Positions 24,134-32,777 of a DNA stretch of 64,000 nt are shown here, one piece after another. A model generated the notes under the pieces. That model was not told the DNA's origin and did not search any database. It saw only the letters and a list, made by a program, of their open reading frames with translations. The stretch is from Shewanella electrica (lineage in GTDB: Bacteria > Pseudomonadota > Gammaproteobacteria > Enterobacterales > Shewanellaceae), in contig NZ_JAKOGG010000006.1 of assembly GCF_022321485.1 (NCBI RefSeq), forward strand, positions 124,001 to 188,000. The letters run 5' to 3'. How positions within the stretch are numbered: the stretch's first letter is position 1; every line of letters starts with the position of its first letter. Made by a program: the position numbers and the translations under genes.

Positions 24134-25501
24134 CTAGATTTGTTCGTCGTCTTGCTGATACTTCTCTAGCTTGTTGTACAGCGTTTTTACACTGATCCCC
24201 AATTGATCCGCCGTGGTTTTGCGGTTGCCTTGGTTTTCCGCCAAGGTGGCCTCAATCGCGGCACGGGTCAAATCTTCTAACGGAATGCCAGCCGGAATAT
24301 TTTCAAGGCTGGCATTCTGCTTATAGCCGTCGCCAAGAAAATCTTGCTGTAACTGCAAGTGATGCGGTTGGATCACATCGTCGGCCAAAATATAGGCACG
24401 TTCGATGCAGTGCTTCAATTCGCGTACGTTACCCGGCCAGTGATAATCGGCAATTTTACTCAGTGCTTCTGGTGAAATACCAATCTCGGTGAGTTCCTGC
24501 GCGTTACGGTAGGCGAGAAAATGTTTGGCAAGGCCAACAATGTCATCGTCGCGTTCTCGTAATGGCGGGATCATCAGTGGAAACTGCGCCAGACGGAAAT
24601 AGAGGTCCTCACGGAAGATCTCCTGCTCAATCGCTTCTGCTGGATTACGGTTAGTGGCGGCAACAACGCGTACGTTAGCTTGCTGAATATGTTGGCTGCC
24701 CACCGGACGATATTCACGGTTTTCCAATACTCGCAACAATTTTACTTGGTGCGCCAAAGGCATTTCGGTGACTTCATCTAAAAACAGGGTGCCGCCTTCG
24801 GCTTGAGCGAAGAACCCCTGATGATCTTTCACCGCGCCAGTGAAGGCGCCTTTGATATGACCAAACAGCTCGCTGTCCACCAGCTCTGGGGATAATGCGC
24901 CGCAGTTAACCGCGATAAAAGGGCCGTTGTTACGGTTGCTAGACAGATGCAGCGTATGAGCGACTAACTCTTTACCCGCGCCACTTTCGCCCATAATCAG
25001 CACTTGTGCTTCACTGTTGGCCACTTTACGCATGGTGCGATATAACTTACGCATTACCTTTGACGAACCTACCAGCAAACCGAATTGGTCCAATTCGCTG
25101 ATGGTAACTTGTTCGCTGCGCGCTACCTGCAGTGCAGTGTAGTCAGCAATAAAGTCATCAAGCACTTCTTGCAGCAATTTTAGATCGAGTGGTGGGCGTA
25201 AATGAAAACCCGCCCCAGAGCGGATAAGCTTATCGAGCGTCACATTTGGTTGCCCGTCGCTAATAAATACCCACTCAAGCTCCCCTGGCAGTCGACTGCT
25301 AATGATACGGTTGAGACCTGCCGACATATCACCAGTCATTTCAATCAATGCCAAATGTACATCTGCGTTGAGTAACGCTTGATCCCATGGTTCATCCTCA
25401 GATGCATAGATAAAGTGGCAACCTTTACGTGCAAGTACCGAAGAAAGCTGCTTCTTAAGTGTATCTTTTTGGATATGAACAAAAATTTTAGGTATAGGCA
25501 T
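24134..25501 (-). CDS. Sigma-54-dependent regulator with receiver-like N-terminus
   Basis: NtrC-type activator, 455 residues. The N-terminal 120 residues look like a receiver, but the strand where the phosphorylated Asp should end reads VHLALIEMTG, with Glu in place of Asp. The AAA+ domain is complete: Walker A GESGAGKE, GAFTGA loop for sigma-54 contact, Walker B GGTLFLDEV. The C-terminal Fis-type helix-turn-helix is NRKTTADQLGISVKTLYNKL. The ATG at 25501 with GAAGGGA is preferred over the longer frame start at 25555. A candidate sigma-54 promoter lies 0.7 kb away before the BON gene. The stop codon falls in CTAGGGGCTG, the terminal motif of the repeat family in this window. Confidence 0.9.
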   Translation of the reverse strand: MPIPKIFVHIQKDTLKKQLSSVLARKGCHFIYASEDEPWDQALLNADVHLALIEMTGDMSAGLNRIISSRLPGELEWVFISDGQPNVTLDKLIRSGAGFHLRPPLDLKLLQEVLDDFIADYTALQVARSEQVTISELDQFGLLVGSSKVMRKLYRTMRKVANSEAQVLIMGESGAGKELVAHTLHLSSNRNNGPFIAVNCGALSPELVDSELFGHIKGAFTGAVKDHQGFFAQAEGGTLFLDEVTEMPLAHQVKLLRVLENREYRPVGSQHIQQANVRVVAATNRNPAEAIEQEIFREDLYFRLAQFPLMIPPLRERDDDIVGLAKHFLAYRNAQELTEIGISPEALSKIADYHWPGNVRELKHCIERAYILADDVIQPHHLQLQQDFLGDGYKQNASLENIPAGIPLEDLTRAAIEATLAENQGNRKTTADQLGISVKTLYNKLEKYQQDDEQI

Positions 25502-25626
25502 GATTAATCCCTTCAAGGAGCCAACGCTACTGTATGCCAGTTTCATTTGTGACACAAATCAATCTTGCAAGTTGGTACAGCAATTGAATTACTTCTGAGC
25601 AAACTCGATAACTAAGGGGTAGTACC

Positions 25627-26130
25627 GTGTACTTAGAGTCTCCTAGTCACTATGTTGCCGAGGCGCCGGATCGCGCATTGTTGTACCTTAGTTTACATTT
25701 GCTGATGGATGGCTTAATACAACGGCAACAAGCGCTGCAATGTGCTGAAAATTACAGTGTGAGAAATTCCCTGGGCAAGCTGCTGCGACTGCATCGCAGT
25801 ATGTCGCTAAGGTTGGTCGATATTCTGCAATTAGATATGCAGCGTGTTGAGCAATGGCCCTCGTTAAAACAGATAGTTACCTCGTTACCTGCGGGGGCGC
25901 AACGTCGCTTCAGTAGCACGCAGCGCTTGCTGGAAAACAGCGGGGATAGCAATGACTCCTACTGCGAAGATTTGGCCCGACCCGAACACATTTTGGTTGG
26001 TTGGCTCAGGTATGCTTGCAGCATTGTTTGCAGCCCCAGATTGAAGGCGTTAATCGCCGATATGATCGCCGCTTGGCAGATCTGTTTAGAAGGGATCAAT
26101 AGTGAATTATTGACCGCAGATCCTCGGTAA
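25627..26130 (+). CDS. Hypothetical helical protein beside the sigma-54 regulator
   Basis: 167 residues, mainly helical, no signal peptide or membrane segment, with scattered Cys (C39, C121, C134, C139, C156). I recognise no family. The start is GTG 25627 with AAGGGG upstream. It diverges from the sigma-54 regulator across 125 bases, so the two may share control. It is followed by a 209-base gap holding the candidate sigma-54 promoter. Confidence 0.55.
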   Translation: MYLESPSHYVAEAPDRALLYLSLHLLMDGLIQRQQALQCAENYSVRNSLGKLLRLHRSMSLRLVDILQLDMQRVEQWPSLKQIVTSLPAGAQRRFSSTQRLLENSGDSNDSYCEDLARPEHILVGWLRYACSIVCSPRLKALIADMIAAWQICLEGINSELLTADPR

Positions 26131-26237
26131 AAATTACTGACCAGCACGAAATAGTTACAGCGCTATGACTTCTTGATTGACGACACAATGGTTGGGTAAA
26201 AAACACAAATTATTTATAAAACATGAGGTTAATAAAG

Positions 26238-26254
26238 TTGGCATCGTTCTGGCT
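26238..26254 (+). promoter_or_regulatory. Candidate sigma-54 promoter for the BON protein gene
   Basis: TTGGCATCGTTCTGGCT: the GG of the -24 element and the GC of the -12 element are separated by exactly 10 bases, as required. The -12 element has one mismatch (TGGC for TTGC). It lies about 85 bases before the BON gene ATG, with a sigma-54 activator gene close by. Confidence 0.5.
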
Positions 26255-26339
26255 TTAGTTAAAACGACAAATTTCGAAAATGATGTTTATTCATATTTCG
26301 ACTCTCAGCGAAAGCTGAAACATGACCAAGGAGGTTATT

Positions 26340-26897
26340 ATGAACAGCAAGATGACGAAAACTGCAATTGCATTGGCCGTATTGATTCCTGCTTTTACCG
26401 TATCAGCACAGGACTGGAAAGACGAAGCCAAGGACGCGTGGATCGATGGTAAAGCTGAGACAGTTTTGCTGCTAAACACTAACCTGAACAACTTTGACAT
26501 CAATACTGATGTAAACAATGGCAAAGTGGTTCTGACCGGTAAAGTTAACAGTGATGTTGATAAAGCGTTAGCCGCTGAATTGGTTGAAGGTATCGATGGC
26601 GTAAAATCCGTTGATAACCAGTTGACAGTTGTTGCTAGCTCGTCAAGCAAAGATGACGCAGAGAAAGATGGGCAGGTATTGACCGATACCAAGATCACTA
26701 CGGTAGTGAAAACCCGTCTGTTGTTTGAGTCTGAAGTGTCTGGTACTTCCATTGAAGTAACCACTAAACAGGGTGTCGTCACCTTAGAAGGCACATTGGC
26801 GAGTGAAGCCGAAAAAGATTTGGCACTGGCCATTGCGCGTAACACTGATGACGTAAAAAGCGTGGTCGACAACATTAAGATTGATGCCAACTCATAA
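26340..26897 (+). CDS. Periplasmic protein with two BON domains (OsmY-like)
   Basis: 185 residues: a signal peptide (MTKTAIALAVLIPAFTVSAQ) followed by two BON domains, roughly residues 40-95 (NNFDINTDVNNGKVVLTGKV) and 115-180 (SGTSIEVTTKQGVVTLEGTL). BON domains bind membranes or envelope components. OsmY-type proteins are envelope-stress factors and chaperones for outer-membrane proteins. AGGAGG fixes the ATG at 26340 rather than the frame-opening ATG at 26322. A sigma-54-like promoter lies upstream and a terminator follows. Confidence 0.88.
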   Translation: MNSKMTKTAIALAVLIPAFTVSAQDWKDEAKDAWIDGKAETVLLLNTNLNNFDINTDVNNGKVVLTGKVNSDVDKALAAELVEGIDGVKSVDNQLTVVASSSSKDDAEKDGQVLTDTKITTVVKTRLLFESEVSGTSIEVTTKQGVVTLEGTLASEAEKDLALAIARNTDDVKSVVDNIKIDANS

Positions 26898-26928
26898 TTG
26901 AGTCACATCAACTGATGTTGCTCCTACA

Positions 26929-26954
26929 AAAACAGCCTCATTTGAGGCTGTTTT
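26929..26954 (+). terminator. Rho-independent terminator of the BON gene
   Basis: AAAACAGCCTCA and TGAGGCTGTTTT flank TT, a perfect stem ending in a T tract, 31 bases after the BON stop. It may also work on the other strand for yecM. Confidence 0.9.
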
Positions 26955-27033
26955 GCTATGTGCGATAACTAGAGAATAGGCATTACCCGCACAGTCCCAA
27001 TCGCGTGCTTAGCTGCGCGAATATCCACCAGTC

Positions 27034-27591
27034 CTATTGTTCGCTAGCGATAATCGCTTCAATGGTGTGCGGATGTACTTTGACGCAGATGTCTGCACGT
27101 TTGAACGCGATCGTCGGGTTGGCAAGACGCTCCGCCGCAGAAGAGGGCGAACTGGCTTTTACCTTAATATCGCTATTACCGGCAAAAACTTCAGCCAGTG
27201 CTGGTGAGAGCTGCAATAGTTGCTGTTGTAATGCATCACAATCTTGCGCCTGTTGCGGCAACACTAACTCTACATGCTCCCAGCCTTCTTGCGGATAGGG
27301 TTTGTTAGGATAGGGCAGTTCAATACAACTCACTTGCCGTGCTGCAATAGTTAGTGGCTGTTGCAATTTGATAATTAAAATGGGCCGACCATTAATGATG
27401 TTGTCCGAGATAATCTCACCGCGTTGCTGTAAGGCGTGTGATAATTCCTCGGCCGCAGCAGTAGTATTTACCCGCACAGCGGCATGATCACAATGCTGCA
27501 AACTACTTAAGCCTAAATCATCTATTAATTGGGTAATCTGCTCAGAAAATCCCGCTAAGCTCGTTTGCAACTGTTGATAGAGTGCGCTCAT
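27034..27591 (-). CDS. yecM: VOC-superfamily protein YecM
   Basis: 185 residues, matching E. coli YecM (188) in length and in motifs: DHAAVRVNTTAAAEEL, INGRPILIIKL, IELPYPNK, EGWEHVELVLP and the C-terminal KVHPHTIEAIIASEQ. It has a vicinal-oxygen-chelate fold with likely metal ligands (His, Glu in those blocks); the reaction is unknown. It starts 11 bases after the stop of the L,D-transpeptidase gene and is probably co-transcribed with it. Confidence 0.88.
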   Translation of the reverse strand: MSALYQQLQTSLAGFSEQITQLIDDLGLSSLQHCDHAAVRVNTTAAAEELSHALQQRGEIISDNIINGRPILIIKLQQPLTIAARQVSCIELPYPNKPYPQEGWEHVELVLPQQAQDCDALQQQLLQLSPALAEVFAGNSDIKVKASSPSSAAERLANPTIAFKRADICVKVHPHTIEAIIASEQ

Positions 27592-27602
27592 TTAGCAGTT
27601 CC

Positions 27603-28097
27603 TCACGGCCAGATTTCGATAGGTGTACCGGCTTGCACCAGCTGCCAAATCTCATCCATCTGTTTATTGGTGACTGCAATACAGCCATTGGTCCAGTTGT
27701 ACTGTTGCGCTTCTTCCGGTGGCAAATCGGAATGGGGGTTCTCACCGTGGATCATAATTTGTCCGCCGGGGCTGACGCCCAGTGCTCTGGCGCGAAACCT
27801 GTCTTCATCATTGGGATAGGAGATATGAATAGAGCGATAATACGCACTGTTCGGCTTTTTGTAGTCCAGTACATAACGTCCTTCAGGCGTTCGTTGATCA
27901 CCTTCAGAGAGTTTGTGCCCTTTGGGGCTATCTCCCATAGCAATACGGTATTGTTTTAGCACTTTACCTTGCTGCAATAACTGCATCATCGATTTAGATT
28001 TTTTAATGACGACTAAATCGACTTGTTCAGATGCTAGCGCGACGTTAGATATATTCAGCAGCAGTAGGCTGAGCACTACAGACTTAATGGACAACAT
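27603..28097 (-). CDS. L,D-transpeptidase (YkuD domain), periplasmic
   Basis: 164 residues: a signal peptide (MLSIKSVVLSLLLLNISNVALA) and a YkuD catalytic domain. The active-site block is complete: IMIHGENP, then NWTNGCIAVTN with the nucleophilic Cys. It forms 3-3 cross-links or attaches lipoproteins to peptidoglycan; which cannot be told. The frame extends to a TTG at 28118, but the ATG at 28097 gives a standard signal peptide. It is the first gene of a two-gene unit with yecM. Confidence 0.88.
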   Translation of the reverse strand: MLSIKSVVLSLLLLNISNVALASEQVDLVVIKKSKSMMQLLQQGKVLKQYRIAMGDSPKGHKLSEGDQRTPEGRYVLDYKKPNSAYYRSIHISYPNDEDRFRARALGVSPGGQIMIHGENPHSDLPPEEAQQYNWTNGCIAVTNKQMDEIWQLVQAGTPIEIWP

Positions 28098-28316
28098 GGA
28101 GGTACAGCACACTCTCAACTAATGATGATGGGAAACGACGCATCATACCCGTTCCCAGTAAGGTATAGAAGTCTTGCAGTGATGCTGTATGATTATGACC
28201 CAAAAATAAAAATTGCGAGTGGCTGATGATTTTTATTGCGCTAAAAATTCAGCGGCCCTCAACGACATCATGCAACTAAAATGAATACGTTGCGGATTCA
28301 AAGGGAACATTGAGTT

Positions 28317-29174
28317 ATGAGTAACACCGCGCCAGCGGCTGACCACGACAATCCACTCAAGAAAAAATTACGCGAAGTGATTTTTGGTACGGAGACGCCC
28401 GCCGGTCGTCATTTTGATTTGGCGTTAATTGCCTGCATTATTTGCAGTGTCGCCTTAGTTTATCTGGATACGGTCGCCGAAATTCATCAAGCGTACGGCA
28501 CGTGGATTTATCTGCTGGAATGGCTATTTACGCTGATTTTTACCGTTGAGTACGGTTTACGTTTGTACTGCTCCACCAATCCGCTGCGGTACAGCTTGAG
28601 CTTTTACGGCATTGTCGATTTGCTCAGTATTTTGCCGAGTTATTTGGCGCTGTTCTTCCCGGGTGCCAACATGACCTTGGTGATCCGTGTACTGCGTTTG
28701 TTCCGCATCTTCCGCGTATTAAAACTGCTGCGTTATCTGAGTGAAGGCAACATGCTATTGCGTGCGATGCTCGAGTCCTCGCGCAAAGTGTTTATCTTTT
28801 TCTTTTCGGTAAGCCTGATCGTCATGGTGCTAAGTGCGGTGATGTACGTGATTGAAGGACCAGCGAATGGTTTTACCTCCATTCCGAAATCAGTTTACTG
28901 GACCATAGTGACCATTACGACCGTGGGCTATGGTGACATCACCCCGCAAACCAGTCTCGGGCAGGCGATAGCGGCATTTACCATGTTGTTGGGGTACTCC
29001 ATTATTGCCATCCCAACTGGCATACTCACGGCGGAAATCGGACAAGAGATTAATCGTAATCGAGATTTACGCCGTTGCGCTAACTGTTTGAAGAAGGGCC
29101 ATGAATTGGCAGCCCATTATTGTGATAACTGCGGTAGCGAGTTAGAAGCGCCGTTGTCGGAGTCAACCGACTGA
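28317..29174 (+). CDS. Voltage-gated-type K+ channel with C-terminal zinc ribbon
   Basis: 285 residues. Six-helix channel: S1-S3 (about 28-120), an S4 with regularly spaced Arg/Lys (VIRVLRLFRIFRVLKLLRYL), S5, and the pore with selectivity filter TTVGYGD (TIVTITTVGYGDITP). After S6 there is a short cytoplasmic tail carrying a CxxC...CxxC zinc ribbon (CANCLKKGHE, CDNCG), which is uncommon on Kv-like channels. GGGAA lies upstream of the ATG. The stop TGA overlaps the ATG of the MATE gene by one base, so both are translated together. Confidence 0.9.
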   Translation: MSNTAPAADHDNPLKKKLREVIFGTETPAGRHFDLALIACIICSVALVYLDTVAEIHQAYGTWIYLLEWLFTLIFTVEYGLRLYCSTNPLRYSLSFYGIVDLLSILPSYLALFFPGANMTLVIRVLRLFRIFRVLKLLRYLSEGNMLLRAMLESSRKVFIFFFSVSLIVMVLSAVMYVIEGPANGFTSIPKSVYWTIVTITTVGYGDITPQTSLGQAIAAFTMLLGYSIIAIPTGILTAEIGQEINRNRDLRRCANCLKKGHELAAHYCDNCGSELEAPLSESTD

Positions 29175-30541
29175 TGGCCCCACCGATAAGAAGCGCCAAA
29201 TTTATTGAAGGCAGCATACTACGGCATATTTTGGTGATGAGTTCGACTGCGGCAATGGGCATCTCAGCGGTGTTTGTCGTCGACCTTATTGATATGTTCT
29301 TCCTGAGTTTTCTCAACGATGTGCGCATTGTGTCTGGTGTGGGCTTTGCCACCACTATCTCGTTTTTTACCATCTCGATTGGTATTGGATTGTCGATTGC
29401 TTTGGGCGCGTTAATGTCGCGCGCGGTCGGCGAGCACGATTGGGACAAAGCTAAGCGTATTCTGATCAATAGCAGCGTGGTGACAGCATTGGTTACGTTG
29501 TTGATGGCCTGCATTGTGTTAAGCCTTGTACCGTCACTGCTCAGTTTGATTGGTGCTAATGGCAAGACCGCCAGTTATGCCGCCAGCTATTTGTACATTC
29601 TGGTGCCATCGATGCCGATTATCTGCTTAAACATGTCGTTAAGTGGTGCACTGCGGGCAGTAGGTGATGCCAAGTTGTCGATGTACTCCACCTTGGTCGG
29701 TGCGGTGGTTAACTTCGTACTCGACCCTTTGTTGATTTTCGTGCTGGATATGGGCATTGAAGGCGCGGCGATTGCCTCGGTTGCTGCGCGAGTGGCAGCG
29801 TTTGCGGTATCAGTTTATGGCGTTTTCTATAAACACCAACTGTGGTCGTCATTCTCGCCCTTGAGTTTACGGCAGGACTTTCGCGCCATTGCCACTATCG
29901 CCGTGCCCGCCATGTTAACCAATGTGGCGACGCCGTTTGGTAATGCGTTTGTGACTAAGGCGATTGCCGATTTCGGTGATAGCTATGTGGCGGGGTTTGC
30001 CATTATCGGCCGTATCACGCCAGTGGCATTTGGGATGATCTTTGCGTTATCTGGCGCCATCGGTCCTATAGTTGGGCAAAACTATGGTGCTGGCTTGTTG
30101 GTACGCTTACGCGAAACGCTGACTCGGTCACTGCAATTTTGTGTGGCTTACGTGGTGGCAATCTCGGCTTTATTGCTGTTATTGCAAGATTATTTGATTG
30201 GTATGTTCGATATGGAGGGTGACGCTGCGTCACTGATCCAGTTCTTCTGCACTTGGCTGGCGGTGTTTTTCAGTTTTAATGGCGCCTTGTTTGTTGCCAA
30301 TGCATGTTTCAACAATCTCGGTAAACCGCGATTTTCCATGTACTTCAACATCGGCAAAGCCACGTTAGGCACCATTCCGTTTGTGATAGTGGGAGCCAAT
30401 TGGGGCGGCGCTTATGGTGTGTTATTCGGGCAAGCGCTTGGCTCAGTGTTGTTTGCAACATTGGGGGTGCTGAGTGCCTATCGGTTGATTAACGAGATTA
30501 CCGTGGGGCAGCAACTGTCTATCAACCAGCGCAAACGTTAA
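29174..30541 (+). CDS. MATE-family efflux transporter
   Basis: 455 residues, about twelve membrane helices in two related halves, typical of MATE (MatE) antiporters, which export cationic drugs or metabolites using Na+ or H+. Landmarks are LRHILVMSSTAAMGISAVFV at the N-terminus and, in the second half, AVPAMLTNVATPFGNAFVTK and GAIGPIVGQNYGAG. The ATG at 29174 shares a base with the channel gene stop. The coupling with a K+ channel is unusual and may reflect shared ion physiology. A bidirectional terminator follows. Confidence 0.9.
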   Translation: MAPPIRSAKFIEGSILRHILVMSSTAAMGISAVFVVDLIDMFFLSFLNDVRIVSGVGFATTISFFTISIGIGLSIALGALMSRAVGEHDWDKAKRILINSSVVTALVTLLMACIVLSLVPSLLSLIGANGKTASYAASYLYILVPSMPIICLNMSLSGALRAVGDAKLSMYSTLVGAVVNFVLDPLLIFVLDMGIEGAAIASVAARVAAFAVSVYGVFYKHQLWSSFSPLSLRQDFRAIATIAVPAMLTNVATPFGNAFVTKAIADFGDSYVAGFAIIGRITPVAFGMIFALSGAIGPIVGQNYGAGLLVRLRETLTRSLQFCVAYVVAISALLLLLQDYLIGMFDMEGDAASLIQFFCTWLAVFFSFNGALFVANACFNNLGKPRFSMYFNIGKATLGTIPFVIVGANWGGAYGVLFGQALGSVLFATLGVLSAYRLINEITVGQQLSINQRKR

Positions 30542-30553
30542 GTTGACCGAAAT

Positions 30554-30586
30554 TTGGCATTAGCAACATTACGCCGCTAATGCCAA
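30554..30586. terminator. Bidirectional hairpin between the MATE and SulP genes
   Basis: TTGGCATTAGC (30554-30564), an 11-base loop, GCTAATGCCAA (30576-30586): perfect 11-bp stem between convergent genes. T tracts are short, so its strength is uncertain. Confidence 0.6.
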
Positions 30587-30593
30587 TAACGGC

Positions 30594-32387
30594 TCACAGT
30601 AAGGAATGGGCCAGCACTTCGTCGGGATCGTCTTGTTTGCGGACTTGCGGTGCCAAGCCCTGCGACACCGCGGCTTTATAGTTTTGCAACATCCGCACCG
30701 CCATGGTGAGGTCAGGGCGGATGACAATACCGCCATCGCCGGTATCCACGCCGGAAGCCTCACACCAAGCAAGTAACTCACGTTTTCTCCCCGCTAAAAT
30801 CAAGGTGATCCCTTGCGTTTTTAGCTGCCTATATAGCTCATCGATCATCGCCATCACACTGAGATCCAAATGGCTGAAGCAACTGACGGCATCAACAATC
30901 ACGGTCTCTACCGGCGGAGATTGATCGGCAATCCGTGTTAGTAGCCGACGTTTAAAGTACACCGCATTGAAGTAAGTGAGCGGTGAGTTAAAACGATAAA
31001 TCAGAATGCCCGCAATCGGTTTCACTTTATCGCTCTTGCCTAAACTGCGCAGAATCCCTTTTTGATTGATGCCAAGCACTTGATCGTCCGGGCGCATCAC
31101 CACTTTTAAAAACTGGAACAGGCCCAGCAGTACCGCCAAGGTGATGCCGGGGATCACGCCGATAAACAATACGGCGAGTAAGGTGATTACTGCCAGCGTA
31201 AAGGCGCCGTTATCGCGTTTGCGTAAGCGCCATAACGCTTTAATGTCGATGAGCGAGATGGACGCAATCACCAACACAACGCCCAGCGCTGAGGCGGGAA
31301 TATAAGCCAACGGCGCGGTAGCAAACAGAATGATCACTAAGATAATCAAAGCGCTGATCACCGATACCAGTTGGGTTTTACCGCCATTGGCATCATTGAC
31401 GGCGGTGCGGGAATCGGCGCCACTGACCGCGAAACCTTGCGCCGCGGCGGCGGCGATATTGGCCAGTCCGAGTGCACGAAATTCCTTGTCGGCGTCAATA
31501 TCGTAGCCGTTTTTGGCGGCAAAACTACGTGCTGTCAGCATCATGCTGATAAAACTCACCATGGCTAAGTTCAACGCGGGCATCACCAGTTCCCGCATTA
31601 AGCCGAGTTCAAATACCGGTGCTTGAAAATCAGGTAAACCGCTGGCGATGTTGCCGACAACCGCCACGCCGTCCTCTGACAGACTCAGCGCCCAACTCAC
31701 ATAGGTGGCGACGGCAATGGCGATCATCGCTGCGGGCCAATGTGGCCGCATCAATTTAGCCAGAATAAAAAACATCAACGTCAGCAGGGCAATCGCCAAT
31801 GTGTACCAATGGGTTTGTGCCAGATACTGAGGCGTGTGCAGCAAGCGTTCTAGTAAGTAGGGCTCTTGATATCGAAAGCCGAGGATCTTGGAAAACTGGC
31901 CGACAATAATGGTGATTGCCACGCCGTTAAGCAGCCCCATCAAAATCGGTTTAGAGAGAAATTCGGCTAAAACGCCAATGCGAAAGCGGGAAGCGAGTAA
32001 ACACCAAACCCCGGTCATAAAGGTCATGGTCATCACCAACTGCCAATGACGTTGCGGATCGCCCGCCGCCAGCGGGGTCACTACTGCAGCCAGTACCGCG
32101 CAGGTGGCAGCATCTGGGCCAACAATGAGTTGCCGTGACGAACCAAACAGCGCATACACCAACATGGGTAACACGCAAGAATAAAGCCCCACCACTGCAT
32201 TGACACCGGTGAGCTGCGCGTAGGCAATAGCGACGGGCAGGGCGACGGCGGTGACGGACAATGCCGCGCGCAGATCATCTTTAAACCAGATGCGTTGGTA
32301 GTGAGTAAACAGCTTTAAACCGGGAAACCAATCGGCGAATCGATGTAGCAACGAGTTGGGTGCATCTTTGGTAACGGCATCCATCAT
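30594..32387 (-). CDS. SulP-family anion transporter with STAS domain
   Basis: 597 residues. The membrane part (about 30-420) has the SulP signature VALPVAIAYAQLTGVNAVVGLY and the Sulfate_transp helices (VSGADSRTAVNDANGGKTQL). The C-terminal STAS domain (about 450-565) includes VIVDAVSCFSHLDLSVMAMI; the residue usually phosphorylated in STAS proteins is not obvious. Substrates in the family are sulfate, bicarbonate or C4-dicarboxylates, and nothing here decides among them. A decayed repeat copy begins 81 bases beyond its start codon. Confidence 0.9.
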   Translation of the reverse strand: MMDAVTKDAPNSLLHRFADWFPGLKLFTHYQRIWFKDDLRAALSVTAVALPVAIAYAQLTGVNAVVGLYSCVLPMLVYALFGSSRQLIVGPDAATCAVLAAVVTPLAAGDPQRHWQLVMTMTFMTGVWCLLASRFRIGVLAEFLSKPILMGLLNGVAITIIVGQFSKILGFRYQEPYLLERLLHTPQYLAQTHWYTLAIALLTLMFFILAKLMRPHWPAAMIAIAVATYVSWALSLSEDGVAVVGNIASGLPDFQAPVFELGLMRELVMPALNLAMVSFISMMLTARSFAAKNGYDIDADKEFRALGLANIAAAAAQGFAVSGADSRTAVNDANGGKTQLVSVISALIILVIILFATAPLAYIPASALGVVLVIASISLIDIKALWRLRKRDNGAFTLAVITLLAVLFIGVIPGITLAVLLGLFQFLKVVMRPDDQVLGINQKGILRSLGKSDKVKPIAGILIYRFNSPLTYFNAVYFKRRLLTRIADQSPPVETVIVDAVSCFSHLDLSVMAMIDELYRQLKTQGITLILAGRKRELLAWCEASGVDTGDGGIVIRPDLTMAVRMLQNYKAAVSQGLAPQVRKQDDPDEVLAHSLL

Positions 32388-32467
32388 GTCGTAGATATAC
32401 TCAAACGGGAAGAATGTATCATTTATGACATGAAATCCGTGAATTCGCGAGTTGAGTCATGCTAATC

Positions 32468-32622
32468 CTAGGGGCTGTTTATCTTTAGTGTTTGATTTTT
32501 GTTCAAATCAAACTCGTTATGAGCGAGGTGCAGCCAGTGACGCTTAGTCAACTAAGCAAGCTGGGGGTAACAAAGTTCAGGAGGCGTTTAAATGAACCCT
32601 TCGGGCAGCGATGGGGCAATTG
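32468..32622 (-). repeat. MITE-like repeat, copy C (truncated, inverted)
   Basis: Begins CTAGGGGCTGTTTATCTTT and runs as the reverse complement of the right half of copies A (36355) and B (50710), including TTCAAAT, the GACGCTTAGTCAACTAAGCA block and TTTAAATGAACCCTTCGGGC. Similarity fades near 32622, so the other end is lost. It fills most of the intergenic space between the SulP and M16 genes (32388-32777); the rest holds an A-rich repeat and a terminator. Confidence 0.85.
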
Positions 32623-32629
32623 GTGATAA

Positions 32630-32664
32630 GCAAAAAAGCAAAAAAGCAAAAAAGCAAAAAAAAA
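32630..32664. repeat. Octamer tandem repeat GCAAAAAA
   Basis: Three units of GCAAAAAA followed by GCAAAAAAAAA, directly abutting the M16 terminator stem. On the minus strand this extends the T tract of the terminator into repeated T6 blocks. Confidence 0.85.
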
Positions 32665-32688
32665 GCCTGAAGCAACGTGCTTCAGGCT
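32655..32688 (-). terminator. Rho-independent terminator of the M16 peptidase gene
   Basis: AGCCTGAAGC (32664-32673), loop AACGT, GCTTCAGGCT (32679-32688). Read on the minus strand it is followed by a run of at least nine T. It lies 90 bases after the M16 stop. Confidence 0.93.
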
Positions 32689-32777
32689 ATAAATACCACC
32701 GTCCAATGGCGGGCAAGGAAGATTGTTTACACTTTTGAAACACAGCTCAGGCGGAGTTACCACCTAAGCCGTTGGGG

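Noticed and set aside
24134-24142. Full repeat copy at the end of the sigma-54 regulator gene
   Set aside because: Only 11 bases match and the genes are 6 bases apart, so no element is present; kept only as a possible footprint.
32548-32763. 71-codon minus-strand frame across copy C and the M16 terminator
   Set aside because: It runs through a terminator hairpin and a low-complexity tract; no coding signal.
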